A stretch of DNA of 64,000 bases from assembly GCF_000373905.1 (NCBI RefSeq), contig NZ_KB892705.1, positions 2,251,020 to 2,315,019 of the forward strand. The letters are read 5' to 3'. Position 1 is the first letter of the stretch. Each line of letters opens with the position of its first letter. The stretch is from Mycobacterium sp. 155 (lineage in GTDB: Bacteria; Actinomycetota; Actinomycetes; Mycobacteriales; Mycobacteriaceae). The notes beneath the pieces are model-generated. The model did not search any database. It was not told the DNA's origin and saw only the letters and a list, made by a program, of their open reading frames with translations. Shown here one piece after another: positions 15,678 through 25,063 of the stretch. A program made the translations under genes and the position numbers.

Positions 15678-17281
15678 GCCGCGGTGGGTCGGTTCTGCGC
15701 GATGGTGCCACCCCGGACGGCCTCACGGACGGTGTCCTCACCGTGATAGCCCTCGCTCCGGTACGTCTCGATCTTCTTCCCGTCGCCGTCCTTGCCGTGA
15801 CCGCCACCAGCACCTCCACCGACGCCGCCCATGTGGGGAACCATCGGCATCTGCGGCATCGCCGGCTTGCCAGCGGCCTGCTGTGCCGCGGCGGACTGCC
15901 CGCCACCGGCACCACCGGCGCCCGCCGCGCTGGTCTTCGTTTCGGCTCCGGCTGGGGTGGGGCTGAACGCGGTGGCCGTCGGGGTGCTGCGGCCGGACAC
16001 GTCGGAGCTGGTGTGCAGTCCGGTCTGGCTGGTGCCGCTCGTCGGCGGCACCTGGGTGTTCACCGCGGGAGCACCGCCGATGCCGGTGCCGGTGATCGGG
16101 GTGCCGGCCGGTCGAAGCACAGTCGACGGACCGGCGGCGGGAGCGGCTGCGACCGGAGCATCGACCGAGGACGAGGAGCCCCCACCGCCGAGGCCGAGAA
16201 CGCTGGCTGTCGCCGTCGCGGGGAGAGCACCGCTGCGGATCAGATCGTCGACGTCGATCGCGCCGTCCTTCTTCTCGTTCTTCCCGTCACCCTTGCCCGG
16301 CTGGTTCTGCTGGGGTTGGGTCGCCTGCTGCGGCTGCTGCTGGGCGGCGGTCGGAGTGGCCGCCTGCTGCTGCTGGGGTTGTTGCTGCTGCCCCTGGCCT
16401 TGGGAGAGCAGAGATGCAAGCGCGAGAGTGGACGGGTCGATGCCACTGCCGCTGGTCTTGGTGTCCGGGGTGCCGGCGGACGGAGCCGCGGTCCCCGGGG
16501 TCTTGCCGGCCGGGGTGGGCGCCGCGGTGCCCGGTGCCTTCGCGGCGGGGGTGCCAGAGTGGGGGGCAGCGGGAGCGCCGGTGCCGGAACCTGACCCGTT
16601 GCCACTGCCGGTGGACTGCCCGGGGAGCGGTACACCGGTGGTGCCGTCGCCGCCAACATCCGCCGTCTTGGAGCCCTTGAGGTCCTTGATCTTCTCCGCG
16701 GCCAGCTTGCGCTGCGCCTCGTAGGCGTCGTCAGCATCCTTGCGCTTCTGTTTCAGGTCGAGGAACGCCTTCCACTTTGCGTCGAAGTCCTTCTTCTTGG
16801 CCTTCGTGTCCGCGACCGCATCGTTCAGCTTCTTCTTGGCGGCGATCCGCATGTTGTCGGTGACGTTCGATTCCTGCTGCAACGCGGCGTACGCCTCGCG
16901 GGCGTCATCCTCCGCCTTCTGCGCTGCGGCGAGGGCCTTGCAGGCGGTGTCCTGGGCGTCGTCCGCGGTCTGCAGATCCGTCGCCTTCGGGGCGTTCTTG
17001 TCCCACGTGGCCTTCGCGTCCTTGAGGATCTTGATCGCGGCCTCGGCCACCGCCGCGTTCGTCGCGGCGTCCCGAGTCGCCTGCTGCACCTCGGCGAGCG
17101 CTCCCTGCACTGCCTCGGGAGTGTTCCCGGCGGTGGTGGCGGCCACCCCGCCGGCGGTGTCCTTGATCGCCCCGGCGAGGCCTTCGAGTTCGGTGGACAG
17201 CTTGGGGCTCGTGGATGGGTCCGGAAGGGAGTCCACATCGGAGAAATCGGGATCGGTGTACTTCGCCATGTGATCCATCAT
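15674..17281 (-). CDS. Coiled-coil, Gln/Pro/Gly-rich large protein
   Basis: The 535-residue protein has a long Ala/Lys/Asp coiled-coil region (about 25-205), then a Gly/Pro/Thr-rich stretch, a Gln-rich tract (about 285-330, with QGQGQQQQPQQQQ), a short ordered patch (IDVDDLIRSGALP) and a Gly-rich C-terminus. The start may be 17281 or, more compactly, 17269 (MAKYTD). Helical-hairpin plus low-complexity architecture recalls secreted ESX-type proteins of mycobacteria, but no WxG or YxxxD/E export signal is certain. It is the counterpart in character of the 898-residue protein at 4934. It lies beside a secreted protease gene. A cell-surface or mating role is inferred. Confidence 0.65.
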   Translation of the reverse strand: MMDHMAKYTDPDFSDVDSLPDPSTSPKLSTELEGLAGAIKDTAGGVAATTAGNTPEAVQGALAEVQQATRDAATNAAVAEAAIKILKDAKATWDKNAPKATDLQTADDAQDTACKALAAAQKAEDDAREAYAALQQESNVTDNMRIAAKKKLNDAVADTKAKKKDFDAKWKAFLDLKQKRKDADDAYEAQRKLAAEKIKDLKGSKTADVGGDGTTGVPLPGQSTGSGNGSGSGTGAPAAPHSGTPAAKAPGTAAPTPAGKTPGTAAPSAGTPDTKTSGSGIDPSTLALASLLSQGQGQQQQPQQQQAATPTAAQQQPQQATQPQQNQPGKGDGKNEKKDGAIDVDDLIRSGALPATATASVLGLGGGGSSSSVDAPVAAAPAAGPSTVLRPAGTPITGTGIGGAPAVNTQVPPTSGTSQTGLHTSSDVSGRSTPTATAFSPTPAGAETKTSAAGAGGAGGGQSAAAQQAAGKPAMPQMPMVPHMGGVGGGAGGGHGKDGDGKKIETYRSEGYHGEDTVREAVRGGTIAQNRPTAA

Positions 17282-17411
17282 TGCAGGTCATCAACGGAGT
17301 TGGCACGCGAAACATGTTGCTGTGGCTTGAGTTCCGACTATCTGATCACTGAATACGCTTGTGCACAGCATGATTCGGTTCACATCGCTGCGAATCCGTT
17401 GCAGCGACGGA

Positions 17412-18302
17412 CTACTGGGAGGTGATCCGCTGCGAGAACTGCCCGGAGACAGGCGAGCCGAACGCTGTCACGCCCGGGTCGAGCCTCGCCAGGGTGCCGG
17501 TAGCCAGAAGTGCCGCTTCGATATACGTGGCATGAGCGGACGTCGTGTCCGTGGACTTGACGATGCCGATCAGCGCCGCGTTGTGCGTGACGGAGTCCAC
17601 CAGGAACAGCGGAGCTCCGGAGTCACCATGCTGCGCCGCATGGGAGAACACCAGCAGCCCATCCGCGTCGTCGGACAGCCGCTCGCCGCATACGACACCG
17701 GACACCGCCCCGTCGAAGCACACCGGATCGCCGAGCCTCACCAGGTCACGTACACCCTTCGGGGTGAGTACACCGGCGACGGGCCACGTGCCAGCGATCT
17801 TCGTCACCGTGGCACCAGAGGTTCGGACCACCGCGGCGTCAACAGGTCCGGCCGGGGCGGAGGCGGTGCCCAGCAGTTGCGGGTCGCCGGTCGCGCTGCC
17901 CATCAGGTACTGGTCCGCGCTGAAGTCCCGCGCACAGTGACCTGCCGTGAGCCAGCCCTTGTCCACGGCGGGGCCGAGCGTGCACGGCACCGTGTCACCC
18001 GGCTGGCTGCCGGTGGCGTGCACGATCTCGATGCCCGGAGCGGGGTCGGCGCCGAACTGGGCACGGTACCGGGTGGCGTCACGGTCGGCCTCGTGTCCCT
18101 GCCCAGTGACGTCCTGCCACACGAACCGCGGAGCAGCCGGAGCAGGTGCGGCCGTATCCGTCACCGGCACATCAGCCGCCACCGGGCTCGGCGTGGGCCA
18201 TGCACGAGTCTCCGAGGGCGCGTGAGTCGAACACGCCGACAGCGCCATGGCACCCGCCACAGCGGAGATGAGTACAGCGTGTCGTCTCTTCACGATCCCC
18301 AT
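17412..18302 (-). CDS. Secreted chymotrypsin-like serine protease, lipoprotein
   Basis: The 296-residue protein has a lipoprotein signal (basic start, hydrophobic core, lipobox LSAC with Cys24) and an S1-type catalytic triad: His122 in WLTAGHCARD, Asp155 in VDAAVVR and Ser228 in HGDSGAPLF. Disulphide-capable cysteines occur at VPCTLG and VCFDG/VVCGE. It would sit on the outer face of the membrane. The substrate is unknown; the neighbouring large low-complexity protein at 15674, transcribed in the same direction with a gap of 130 bp, is a plausible target or partner. Confidence 0.85.
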   Translation of the reverse strand: MGIVKRRHAVLISAVAGAMALSACSTHAPSETRAWPTPSPVAADVPVTDTAAPAPAAPRFVWQDVTGQGHEADRDATRYRAQFGADPAPGIEIVHATGSQPGDTVPCTLGPAVDKGWLTAGHCARDFSADQYLMGSATGDPQLLGTASAPAGPVDAAVVRTSGATVTKIAGTWPVAGVLTPKGVRDLVRLGDPVCFDGAVSGVVCGERLSDDADGLLVFSHAAQHGDSGAPLFLVDSVTHNAALIGIVKSTDTTSAHATYIEAALLATGTLARLDPGVTAFGSPVSGQFSQRITSQ

Positions 18303-18478
18303 TATCCCACGTCACGCCGAGGAAACTCCAGGTCAGTTCCACGAGACCCCTTGAGGGCCTGAAGGATTCGGCTACGCACCCCTTCGGCGCGCCGTTCGAT
18401 GTGCCCCTGCGGCCGTCGCACAGCCACCAGCTTGTCGGCGCCGACAACCCCACCGACCAGCCCCAATACCGATGTCGA

Positions 18479-18495
18479 TTCTCCAAAATAGAGAA
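18479..18495 (+). promoter_or_regulatory. Candidate operator, copy 2 (variant)
   Basis: TTCTCCAAAATAGAGAA, two changes from the consensus with both arms intact (extended to GATTCTC/GAGAATC). It ends 7 bp before the ATG at 18503, close enough to block initiation directly. Confidence 0.6.
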
Positions 18496-18502
18496 TCAGC
18501 AG

Positions 18503-18847
18503 ATGATGCCGATGCTCCACGACGAAGTCTGGATCCCGTTCAGTTTGGCGGAACTCGCCGCCGACGAATCCCTCCCGTTCGATGACCCGGACGCGTACAT
18601 TCCGTACCTGATCGAGAAGTGGCCACCAGGCGGGAAGCCACACCGCGTGGAGCACTACCTGCCCGAGTTGGCCCCGCCACCTGGGCGGCGCAGGCCACCG
18701 CCCGGTGTCCACGGCTGGCTGGTGTTCCGGATGCCGCCGACGGAGCCGGAACCCGATCCGGAGGCGCCGACCATCGACTGGGACGCGATCCGAGACGCGA
18801 GGGTGGTGGACCGGCGTCGGTCGCGGAAGCGGCCGGGGACCGACTGA
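18503..18847 (+). CDS. Hypothetical acidic/proline-rich protein
   Basis: The start at 18503 (MMPMLHDEVW) is preferred over the first ATG of the frame (18401) because the operator-like palindrome lies just upstream and the extra N-terminus looks non-coding. The 114-residue product has an acidic N-terminal half (IPFSLAELAADESLPFDDPD), a Pro-rich middle and a basic C-terminus (DRRRSRKRPG). No family was recognised. With so little room between operator and ATG, the mRNA may be leaderless, which is common in mycobacteria. Confidence 0.5.
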   Translation: MMPMLHDEVWIPFSLAELAADESLPFDDPDAYIPYLIEKWPPGGKPHRVEHYLPELAPPPGRRRPPPGVHGWLVFRMPPTEPEPDPEAPTIDWDAIRDARVVDRRRSRKRPGTD

Positions 18848-18874
18848 CCCCGCACGACGCCACCTGGGAGAGCG

Positions 18875-19537
18875 TCAGCCATCGCCCCCTGCAAGGCTGC
18901 TCCGCCTGACTGCCCGAAGCAGGCGCGCGATCGCAGCGTCCATGCCCGCACGGCCGGCCCACCCGGCCGTGGCCGCGGCCTCGTTCCAGGTGCTGCCCGA
19001 GAGAACCCGTTCCGCGGCGTGGGCGAGTCGGTCGCCACTGGGACGCTCGGGCGTGGCTGCGAGGGCGACGAGAACCCGGTGAGCACGTACGCGGCGCGCG
19101 TACGCGTCCGCCCACTCGGCCATGGCACCGGTGATCGCGGGCTCTCGCCCCTCGGCGGCGGCGTCCCACGCCGGTCCGTCCTTGACGATCAGCGGATGCG
19201 CCGCGCGCGTGCTGGGGCGTTCCCTGACCCATGCGGTGATCACGTGCTCGGAGGCGAGCACGATCCAGAGGTACTTCTCGGGGTCGAGCTTGCGCCGCAG
19301 CGACATGTAGACGATGCGGCCGGTGCGAACCGCGGTCTCCACGGTGACCACCTCCCAGAGTTCCGGCTGGAAGTCGGTCAGGTACTGCCGTGGAATCTCG
19401 CGCTCGTCGAAGCGGGACTGCGCGTGCGGTATCTCCAGGTTGAGGCCGGCGAGGCCTTTCAGCTGTTCGCGCGCCTTGTCGAACAGCGGCGCGGGGCCGT
19501 GCTCGGTGTGGAAGCGGAGGGTGCGCACCTGGGTCAT
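18875..19537 (-). CDS. Hypothetical protein at the edge of the restriction gene
   Basis: The huge minus-strand frame to 20929 is an antisense shadow of the methyltransferase gene; the true start is the ATG at 19537 (220 residues). The N-terminal part has alternating strands with conserved-looking aromatic residues (WEVVTVETAVRTGRIVYMSL, KYLWIVLASEHVITAWV); the C-terminal 80 residues are helical. It is divergent from the type IIG-like gene with a 90-bp gap. Function is unknown. Confidence 0.55.
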   Translation of the reverse strand: MTQVRTLRFHTEHGPAPLFDKAREQLKGLAGLNLEIPHAQSRFDEREIPRQYLTDFQPELWEVVTVETAVRTGRIVYMSLRRKLDPEKYLWIVLASEHVITAWVRERPSTRAAHPLIVKDGPAWDAAAEGREPAITGAMAEWADAYARRVRAHRVLVALAATPERPSGDRLAHAAERVLSGSTWNEAAATAGWAGRAGMDAAIARLLRAVRRSSLAGGDG

Positions 19538-19627
19538 CGCTGGACCAGACTGCCAGGCCCCACCGACACCGTCGGAGCGGCGTGAATTCGGTGGAACCGT
19601 TCGGCTCCGACGTGCGTCTAAACGGTC

Positions 19628-22600
19628 GTGGATGAATTCGCGGAGGACCTGGACCTGCCAGCGCTGTCCGGGTGGATGGAGGACACCCGACAGTTCACGG
19701 CGACGGCGGAGGCGGCGTGCCGTCCGGAGGCTGTCGAGGCCCGTGCCTACGCTGCCTGTGTGACCGCTCCACATCTGGAACAGATCGTCGCTCGCCTCGC
19801 CGCGCAGACCAACCGGCCCGAAGCAACCACTCAAGCTGACATCTACTCGCTGTTGACCCAGGCCGACATCGGGCTGGGAACAGACGAGGTCGCAACGATG
19901 GAAGCACAGGTGGGTGACGGGACCCGTCGCCGGATCGACGTCGAAATCGGCCAGTGTGTCATCGAGGTGAAGAAGAACCTGCACGCCGCTGACCTGGCTG
20001 CCGCCGAAGAACAACTCGGCGGATACGTTGCGCAGCGGACTCAGGCGCTCGGCCGGTACGTCGGAATTCTCACCGACGGCAGCGAGTGGCGCCTGTACCA
20101 CCTCAACGACGATGTGCTGGAGCTGATCTCGACCCACACTCTCAGTGCGACCAATCCGAACGCCGATGAGCTCCTGGTCTGGTTGGAGTCGGTGATGTCG
20201 ACACTGACCGCCATCAGTCCCATTCCAGAGGAGATCGAGAGCCGCCTCGGTGCCCAGTCCCCGGCGCACAAACTGGACGCGGCCGAGCTGCAAGGAATCT
20301 ACGAGGCCAACAAGGACAACAAGGAGGTTCAGCTCAAGCGCCAGCTGTGGGCGAAGCTGCTCCGCGCTGCGTTGGGCGAGGACTTCGTCGACAGCGAAGA
20401 GCTGTTCATCAACCACACCCTGCTGGTGACCACCGCTGAGCTGATCGCCCACGCGGTACTCGGCTTCGACGTTGGGCCGACCGGCACTCTGACTGCGCAG
20501 CAGATCACCAGCGGATCCGAGTTCTCCAACGCACGCATCCGTGGTGTAGTGGAGGCCGACTTCTTCGACTGGGTTACCGACACCGAGGCCGGTGAATCGT
20601 TCGTCCGCAACCTCGGCCGACGGGTGTCCCGCTTCGACTGGAACGCCGTCGAGCACGACGTACTCAAGATCCTCTATCAGTCTGTCATCACCAAGGAGAC
20701 GCGCGAAAGCCTCGGCGAGTACTACACGCCGGACTGGCTGGCCGATCGCATGGTAGAAGCGTTCGTCTCCGACTCCTTGAACTCGGTGGTGGCCGACCCC
20801 AGTTGCGGCAGCGGCACATTCCTGTTCCACGCGGTACGGGGCTACTTGGCTGCGGCCGTCGCCGCTGGAACCGACATCGACGAGGCGGTGCAGCAGGCAA
20901 CCCACCATGTGGTCGGCATCGACGTGCACCCCGTGGCCGTCACTCTGGCCCGCGTCACCTATCTGCTGGCGCTGGGGCGGGAGAACATCACCTCAGCCGG
21001 CCGAAAGGACCTGACGGTCCCGGTCTACCTCGGTGACTCGATTCAGTGGCGGCAAGAAGACGACATCTTCAGCAGCGAGGCCGTTCGCGTACGGACCGAC
21101 GAGGCCGACCTCGCCGGCGGAGGCGGGCTGTTCACGCTCGACTTGCTGTTTCCCCGCTCGGTGCTCAAGAACGCCACCGAGTTCGACTACCTGGTCTCCG
21201 AGATGGCCGATCGGGCGCTCGTTACCGAACCTGCGAACGCGGGCAAGGCGATCTTGCCTGTCCTCAAACGCCGCGGGATCGCCGCGGATAGCAAGGACGG
21301 GAAGATGCTCGCCGAGACCTTCTCGAACCTGTGCACGCTGAGAGCACAAGGACGCAACCACATCTGGGGCTACTACGTCCGGAATCTTATCCGCCCACTG
21401 TGGCTGGCCGAACCAGAGAACCGAGTCGACGTGCTCATCGGGAATCCGCCGTGGCTCCGCTACAACAAGATGACCGGACCGATGCAGGTGCAGTACCGCG
21501 CTCTCTCCCGGGACCGGAACCTGCTCACCGGTGCACTCGGGGCCTCAGGGCGTGACCTCGCCACACTGTTCGTCGTTCGTGCCATCGAGCTATACCTCCG
21601 CCGGGGTGGTGAATTCGCGTTCGTCATGCCACATGGGGTGATGACTCGGAGCCCCCACACAGGCTTCCGCAGCGGTGACTGGCGCGGCGACACCGGCAAC
21701 CACCTCACCGTGAAGTTTGAAGAGAGCTGGGATATGAAGGGAGCCGACGCAGCAATCGGATTCCCGATCCCGTGCTGCGTGGTGCACGGAAAACTGTCCG
21801 AGTCACCCGGAAAGATGCCCGTCACTACACGCGCGTGGGCGGGGAGACTGACGCACCCCGACGTGCCGTGGTCAATCGCAGCGGAGAAGATCACAACAGG
21901 ACCCTCCACGGTGCGCGCGCTCGACCATGGTGCGGTTGTTGTCGAGAGTCCGTACAAAGAGCGCTTCCGAAACGGGGCGATCCTCTACCCTCGCTCGCTC
22001 ATGTTCGTCGTCGACGCACCGGCAGGCCCCCTCGGAGCCGGTGCCGGCCGCCGGGCGGTCACCTCCTTCCGGAACAACTTGGAGAAGGAGCCGTGGAAGT
22101 CGTGCGACTCGCTGAAGGCGAACGTCGAGAACCGCTTCATTCGGCCGGTATATCTCGGCGAGCAGGTGCTCCCGTTCCGCACGACAGCGCCCCGTGAAGC
22201 CGTACTCCCGATCACCGACACCGCGATCCTGTCCGCCGACGAACTGGAACTCCACCAGGGCCTCAACAGCTGGTGGTCGGAGGCGGAGGAGGTGTGGGAG
22301 GAGCACCGTCCCGCGCGCGAAACACTGCCGCTACGGGACCGGATGAACTTCCACAATCAGCTCTCGTCGCAGTTGCCGGTCACTGCAACCCGGGTCGTGT
22401 ACACGGCGTCGGGCAACGCAATCGCCGCGGCGATCGTCCGCGACTCAAGGGCACTGATCGAGCACAAGCTGTACTGGGCGCCGACGATGATCGAAGCCGA
22501 GGCTCACTACCTGGCGGCGATCCTCAACTCCGCACCCGTACTGGCGAATGTGCAGCCGCTCCAAGCGGTGGGACTGTTCGGGCCGCGCGACTTTGACAAG

Positions 22601-22837
22601 CACCTGTTCACCGCGCCGTTCCCCACTTACGACAACGAGGTGAGCCTGCACGTCCAACTGGCGGAGCTCGGCAAACGAGCGGAGACCGAAGCCGCGAAGG
22701 TCGACATCAGCAGCGCCAACACGTTCCAGCAGGCGCGCACCCTCGTACGCGCGCATCTGGACAGCGAAAACATCCTGCACGACATCGTCGAGGCCGTGAC
22801 CCAGCTGCTACTCACCGTGGGCGACGCGGCGTCCTGA
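19628..22837 (+). CDS. Type IIG-like restriction-modification enzyme (N6-adenine methyltransferase)
   Basis: The protein has 1069 residues from the GTG at 19628; a start at GTG 19760 (VTAPHL, 1025 residues) is equally plausible. It has an N-terminal nuclease-like patch with D-x9-ExK spacing (DVEIGQCVIEVKKN, about 103-116), methyltransferase motif I DPSCGSGTFL (about 390-400), motif IV GNPPWL (about 605) and a C-terminal region that would be the target-recognition domain. A single chain with nuclease, N6-adenine methylase and specificity parts is the type IIG/IIL plan. BREX PglX-like and DISARM-like methylases share these motifs, but the other genes of those systems are missing. It would cut unmodified invading DNA in the cytoplasm. 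It heads a rightward group with the genes at 22890 and 23318. Confidence 0.82.
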   Translation: MDEFAEDLDLPALSGWMEDTRQFTATAEAACRPEAVEARAYAACVTAPHLEQIVARLAAQTNRPEATTQADIYSLLTQADIGLGTDEVATMEAQVGDGTRRRIDVEIGQCVIEVKKNLHAADLAAAEEQLGGYVAQRTQALGRYVGILTDGSEWRLYHLNDDVLELISTHTLSATNPNADELLVWLESVMSTLTAISPIPEEIESRLGAQSPAHKLDAAELQGIYEANKDNKEVQLKRQLWAKLLRAALGEDFVDSEELFINHTLLVTTAELIAHAVLGFDVGPTGTLTAQQITSGSEFSNARIRGVVEADFFDWVTDTEAGESFVRNLGRRVSRFDWNAVEHDVLKILYQSVITKETRESLGEYYTPDWLADRMVEAFVSDSLNSVVADPSCGSGTFLFHAVRGYLAAAVAAGTDIDEAVQQATHHVVGIDVHPVAVTLARVTYLLALGRENITSAGRKDLTVPVYLGDSIQWRQEDDIFSSEAVRVRTDEADLAGGGGLFTLDLLFPRSVLKNATEFDYLVSEMADRALVTEPANAGKAILPVLKRRGIAADSKDGKMLAETFSNLCTLRAQGRNHIWGYYVRNLIRPLWLAEPENRVDVLIGNPPWLRYNKMTGPMQVQYRALSRDRNLLTGALGASGRDLATLFVVRAIELYLRRGGEFAFVMPHGVMTRSPHTGFRSGDWRGDTGNHLTVKFEESWDMKGADAAIGFPIPCCVVHGKLSESPGKMPVTTRAWAGRLTHPDVPWSIAAEKITTGPSTVRALDHGAVVVESPYKERFRNGAILYPRSLMFVVDAPAGPLGAGAGRRAVTSFRNNLEKEPWKSCDSLKANVENRFIRPVYLGEQVLPFRTTAPREAVLPITDTAILSADELELHQGLNSWWSEAEEVWEEHRPARETLPLRDRMNFHNQLSSQLPVTATRVVYTASGNAIAAAIVRDSRALIEHKLYWAPTMIEAEAHYLAAILNSAPVLANVQPLQAVGLFGPRDFDKHLFTAPFPTYDNEVSLHVQLAELGKRAETEAAKVDISSANTFQQARTLVRAHLDSENILHDIVEAVTQLLLTVGDAAS

Positions 22838-22889
22838 CCCGCCCCCAGGCATGCCCAACTGTCACCGCTGTCCACCAGAAGGAGACCCG

Positions 22890-23183
22890 ATGTCTGGAGA
22901 CGATCTCGTCGAAGACGAAGCAACCGATGACTACATCGAGACGCTGAAAGGCCACATCAGCGGCCTCAACATGTTGATCGACACCCTGATGGGCAACACG
23001 GCTGACGGAATCGAGACCACGCCCGAGGAACAGCGCCAGGCGTGGGAGGACGGAAAGGAAGCCGCCCGGCAGAGGGTCTCGCCGCTCGACAACCCCTACC
23101 GAACCACCGACGAGGGTCGGCACCTCCTGCCGCAGCTGTGGCGAAGCGGGTGGTGGAGCGTCCGGGAAGGCGACTTGACCTGA
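22890..23183 (+). CDS. Small acidic protein downstream of the restriction gene
   Basis: The 97-residue product starts at 22890, after a strong GAAGGAGA ribosome binding site, 52 bp beyond the type IIG-like gene. The N-terminal half is helical and acidic (DDLVEDEATDDYIETLKGHI); the C-terminal half has LWRSGWWSVREGD. No motif was recognised. It may be an accessory of the restriction enzyme or of the TcmP pair. Confidence 0.55.
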   Translation: MSGDDLVEDEATDDYIETLKGHISGLNMLIDTLMGNTADGIETTPEEQRQAWEDGKEAARQRVSPLDNPYRTTDEGRHLLPQLWRSGWWSVREGDLT

Positions 23184-23317
23184 CCCTTAGCGTCGAGTCC
23201 CTGGAGCCCACGGATCGTGTTCCGCTGAGGGCGAATCGACGGCGAGGCTGACCGGTCGTGTCCGTTCCTGTGGATACGCTGCTCCCGGGGCAATATCTGA
23301 ACGGGAGGGGCACGTAC

Positions 23318-24298
23318 ATGGCGCGGGAATGGTCGTACTGGACGCGCAACAAGCTGCAGATCCTCGCCGACTACCTACCCCGCTTCAATTCCGCGAGCCA
23401 GCGGTCCGAGCAGCGTATATACCTCGACCTCATGGCCGGTGAACCCGACAACGTCGAGAAGCACACCGGGGAGCAGTTCGACGGGTCACCGACCATCGCC
23501 CTGAAAGCCGACCCCGGGTTCACCGTGCTCAGGTTCGGAGAGCTGGGCTCCAAGGCCGACAAGCTATCTGCCGCACTGGCGCAACGGTTCCCCGGAGACA
23601 ACCGGTACCGGGTCGTGAAGGGCAACTGCAACGAGACGATCGACGGCGTCCTGCAAGAGTTGCAGCCGGTCAACTGGGCGCCGACGTTCGCTTTCCTCGA
23701 CCAGCAAGGCGCGGAGATCCACTGGAGCACCATCGAGAAGGTGGCGCGGTTCCGACAGAACAAGAACGGCTGGAAGACCGAGCTGTGGATGCTGATGTCG
23801 CCGGCGATGATCGCCCGCGGTGTCCGCGGAACCAACGCCGAGGAGTTCGCGCAGCAGGTATCGCTGTTGTACGGCGGGGATGACTGGCGTCGGATCCTGC
23901 GGGCGTTGCGCTACCGCACGATCACCGCGCCGCAGTACCGGCAGGAGATGGTCAACCTCATGCGGTACCGGTTGGAGACCGACCTCGGTTACCAGTTCAC
24001 CCATCGGATCCCGATGACGATGTCCACCAACAAGATGACGATCTTCGACATGGTGTTCGCGACCGACCACGACGCCGGCGACCGGATCATGCGGCACCTA
24101 TACAACCAGGCCGCGCAGCGTGAGCCCGAGATGATGCGTCAGGCTCAGGCGGCGAAGGCTGAGAAGGAAGCGGAAGAAGCCGGGCTGATGGCGCTCTTCG
24201 GTCCCGACGAGATCACGGTGAAGCCCAGCGACACCCTCGGCCAAGTGCTGTGGACACCGGAGCCGACCTGGAACCCAGCCTCACGCGACTGGTGGTAG
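23318..24298 (+). CDS. tcmP: Three-Cys-motif partner protein TcmP
   Basis: The ATG at 23318 is chosen for its GGGAGGGG site and because the conserved family start (WSYWTRNKLQILADYLPRF) follows. The 326-residue product shows the TcmP pattern: YLDLMAGEP near residue 45, a TFAFLDQQGAEI segment where the family has F-D-P/Q, and a long alpha/beta core. TcmP proteins are known to co-occur with three-Cys-motif (DUF5131, phage Gp37/Gp68-like) proteins, and exactly such a gene lies next door in convergent orientation. The biochemical role is unresolved in the family. The TcmP/DUF5131 pair occurs in phages and islands. Confidence 0.78.
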   Translation: MAREWSYWTRNKLQILADYLPRFNSASQRSEQRIYLDLMAGEPDNVEKHTGEQFDGSPTIALKADPGFTVLRFGELGSKADKLSAALAQRFPGDNRYRVVKGNCNETIDGVLQELQPVNWAPTFAFLDQQGAEIHWSTIEKVARFRQNKNGWKTELWMLMSPAMIARGVRGTNAEEFAQQVSLLYGGDDWRRILRALRYRTITAPQYRQEMVNLMRYRLETDLGYQFTHRIPMTMSTNKMTIFDMVFATDHDAGDRIMRHLYNQAAQREPEMMRQAQAAKAEKEAEEAGLMALFGPDEITVKPSDTLGQVLWTPEPTWNPASRDWW

Positions 24299-24316
24299 GC
24301 CGGCAGGAGACGACTC

Positions 24317-25063
24317 CTAACCGGTTGCGGCCCCGGGCATCTCGTCCCACAGCTGCCCGTCGAGTTCGCGGCCGAGCGCCTTTGGGGTACGGCCACCCCA
24401 CTGCTTGAAGAAGAACGGCACCTCGGCTTCGGTGCAGGCGTCGCGGATGCCACGGACCCAGTTAACGTCGACGGGCCGGTAGCGGGGGCCGGACTCACCG
24501 CCCGCGATGACCCAGCCGATGCCGGCGAGGTCAATGCCGTCCAGCGGTCCGATCAGCGGCTCGCAGGACAGGAACCGCACCGCGGCCGGTACTTCGCGGA
24601 GGTGGTCGACCCGGCTGAGCACGTCCGCGTTCTCCACCGACACACCCATCCAGAGGTTGTCGGGCCAGTCCAGCTTGTCGGCGACGCGGCGAAGGCGCAG
24701 GCTGCGCTTGGTCAGCACCTGGTAGGTGTGCTGCGGGGTGTCACGGCAGACGTCGAACACGTCGCGGATGAAGTCGATCGGCACCTTGGCGTGGAAGAGG
24801 TCCGACATCGAGTTGACGAACACCACCCGGGAATTGCGCCAGCGGCGCGGTTCGTCGAGGGCTTGCGGATGCACGGTGACGCCGAAGCCGGGACCGGAGG
24901 TACGGGGGTCGCCGTCGACCTGGTACTTCGCCGAACCCATCGCCTTGAGTCGCTTGGCCAGGGTCATCGCGTAGCAGTGGTCGCACCCGGCGGAGATGCG
25001 ATCGCACCCGGTGACGGGGTTCCAGGTGGCCTCTGTCCACTCGATCGCCGAACGATCCGCCAT
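24317..25063 (-). CDS. Three-Cys-motif protein, DUF5131 (phage Gp37/Gp68-like)
   Basis: The 248-residue protein begins with the family signature: IEWTEATWNPVTGC, then Cys20, Cys27 and Cys30 in GCDRISAGCDHCYA. Further family features are NSMSDLFH, WMGVSVEN and the C-terminal FFFKQWGG. The three cysteines could hold a metal or Fe-S centre, as suggested by similarity to radical-SAM-like and photolyase-like folds; this is inference. It has a good ribosome binding site and lies tail-to-tail with its presumed partner tcmP, 18 bp apart. The opposite strands mean the pair is not one operon here. Confidence 0.85.
   Translation of the reverse strand: MADRSAIEWTEATWNPVTGCDRISAGCDHCYAMTLAKRLKAMGSAKYQVDGDPRTSGPGFGVTVHPQALDEPRRWRNSRVVFVNSMSDLFHAKVPIDFIRDVFDVCRDTPQHTYQVLTKRSLRLRRVADKLDWPDNLWMGVSVENADVLSRVDHLREVPAAVRFLSCEPLIGPLDGIDLAGIGWVIAGGESGPRYRPVDVNWVRGIRDACTEAEVPFFFKQWGGRTPKALGRELDGQLWDEMPGAATG

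Noticed and set aside
18875..20929. A 684-codon minus-strand frame
   Set aside because: Beyond 19537 it is antisense to the type IIG-like methyltransferase, whose motifs are intact; only the part up to 19537 is protein-like.
19628..22837. BREX or DISARM methylase
   Set aside because: None of the other core genes (helicase, alkaline phosphatase-like, ATPase) lie nearby, and an N-terminal nuclease-like motif is present.
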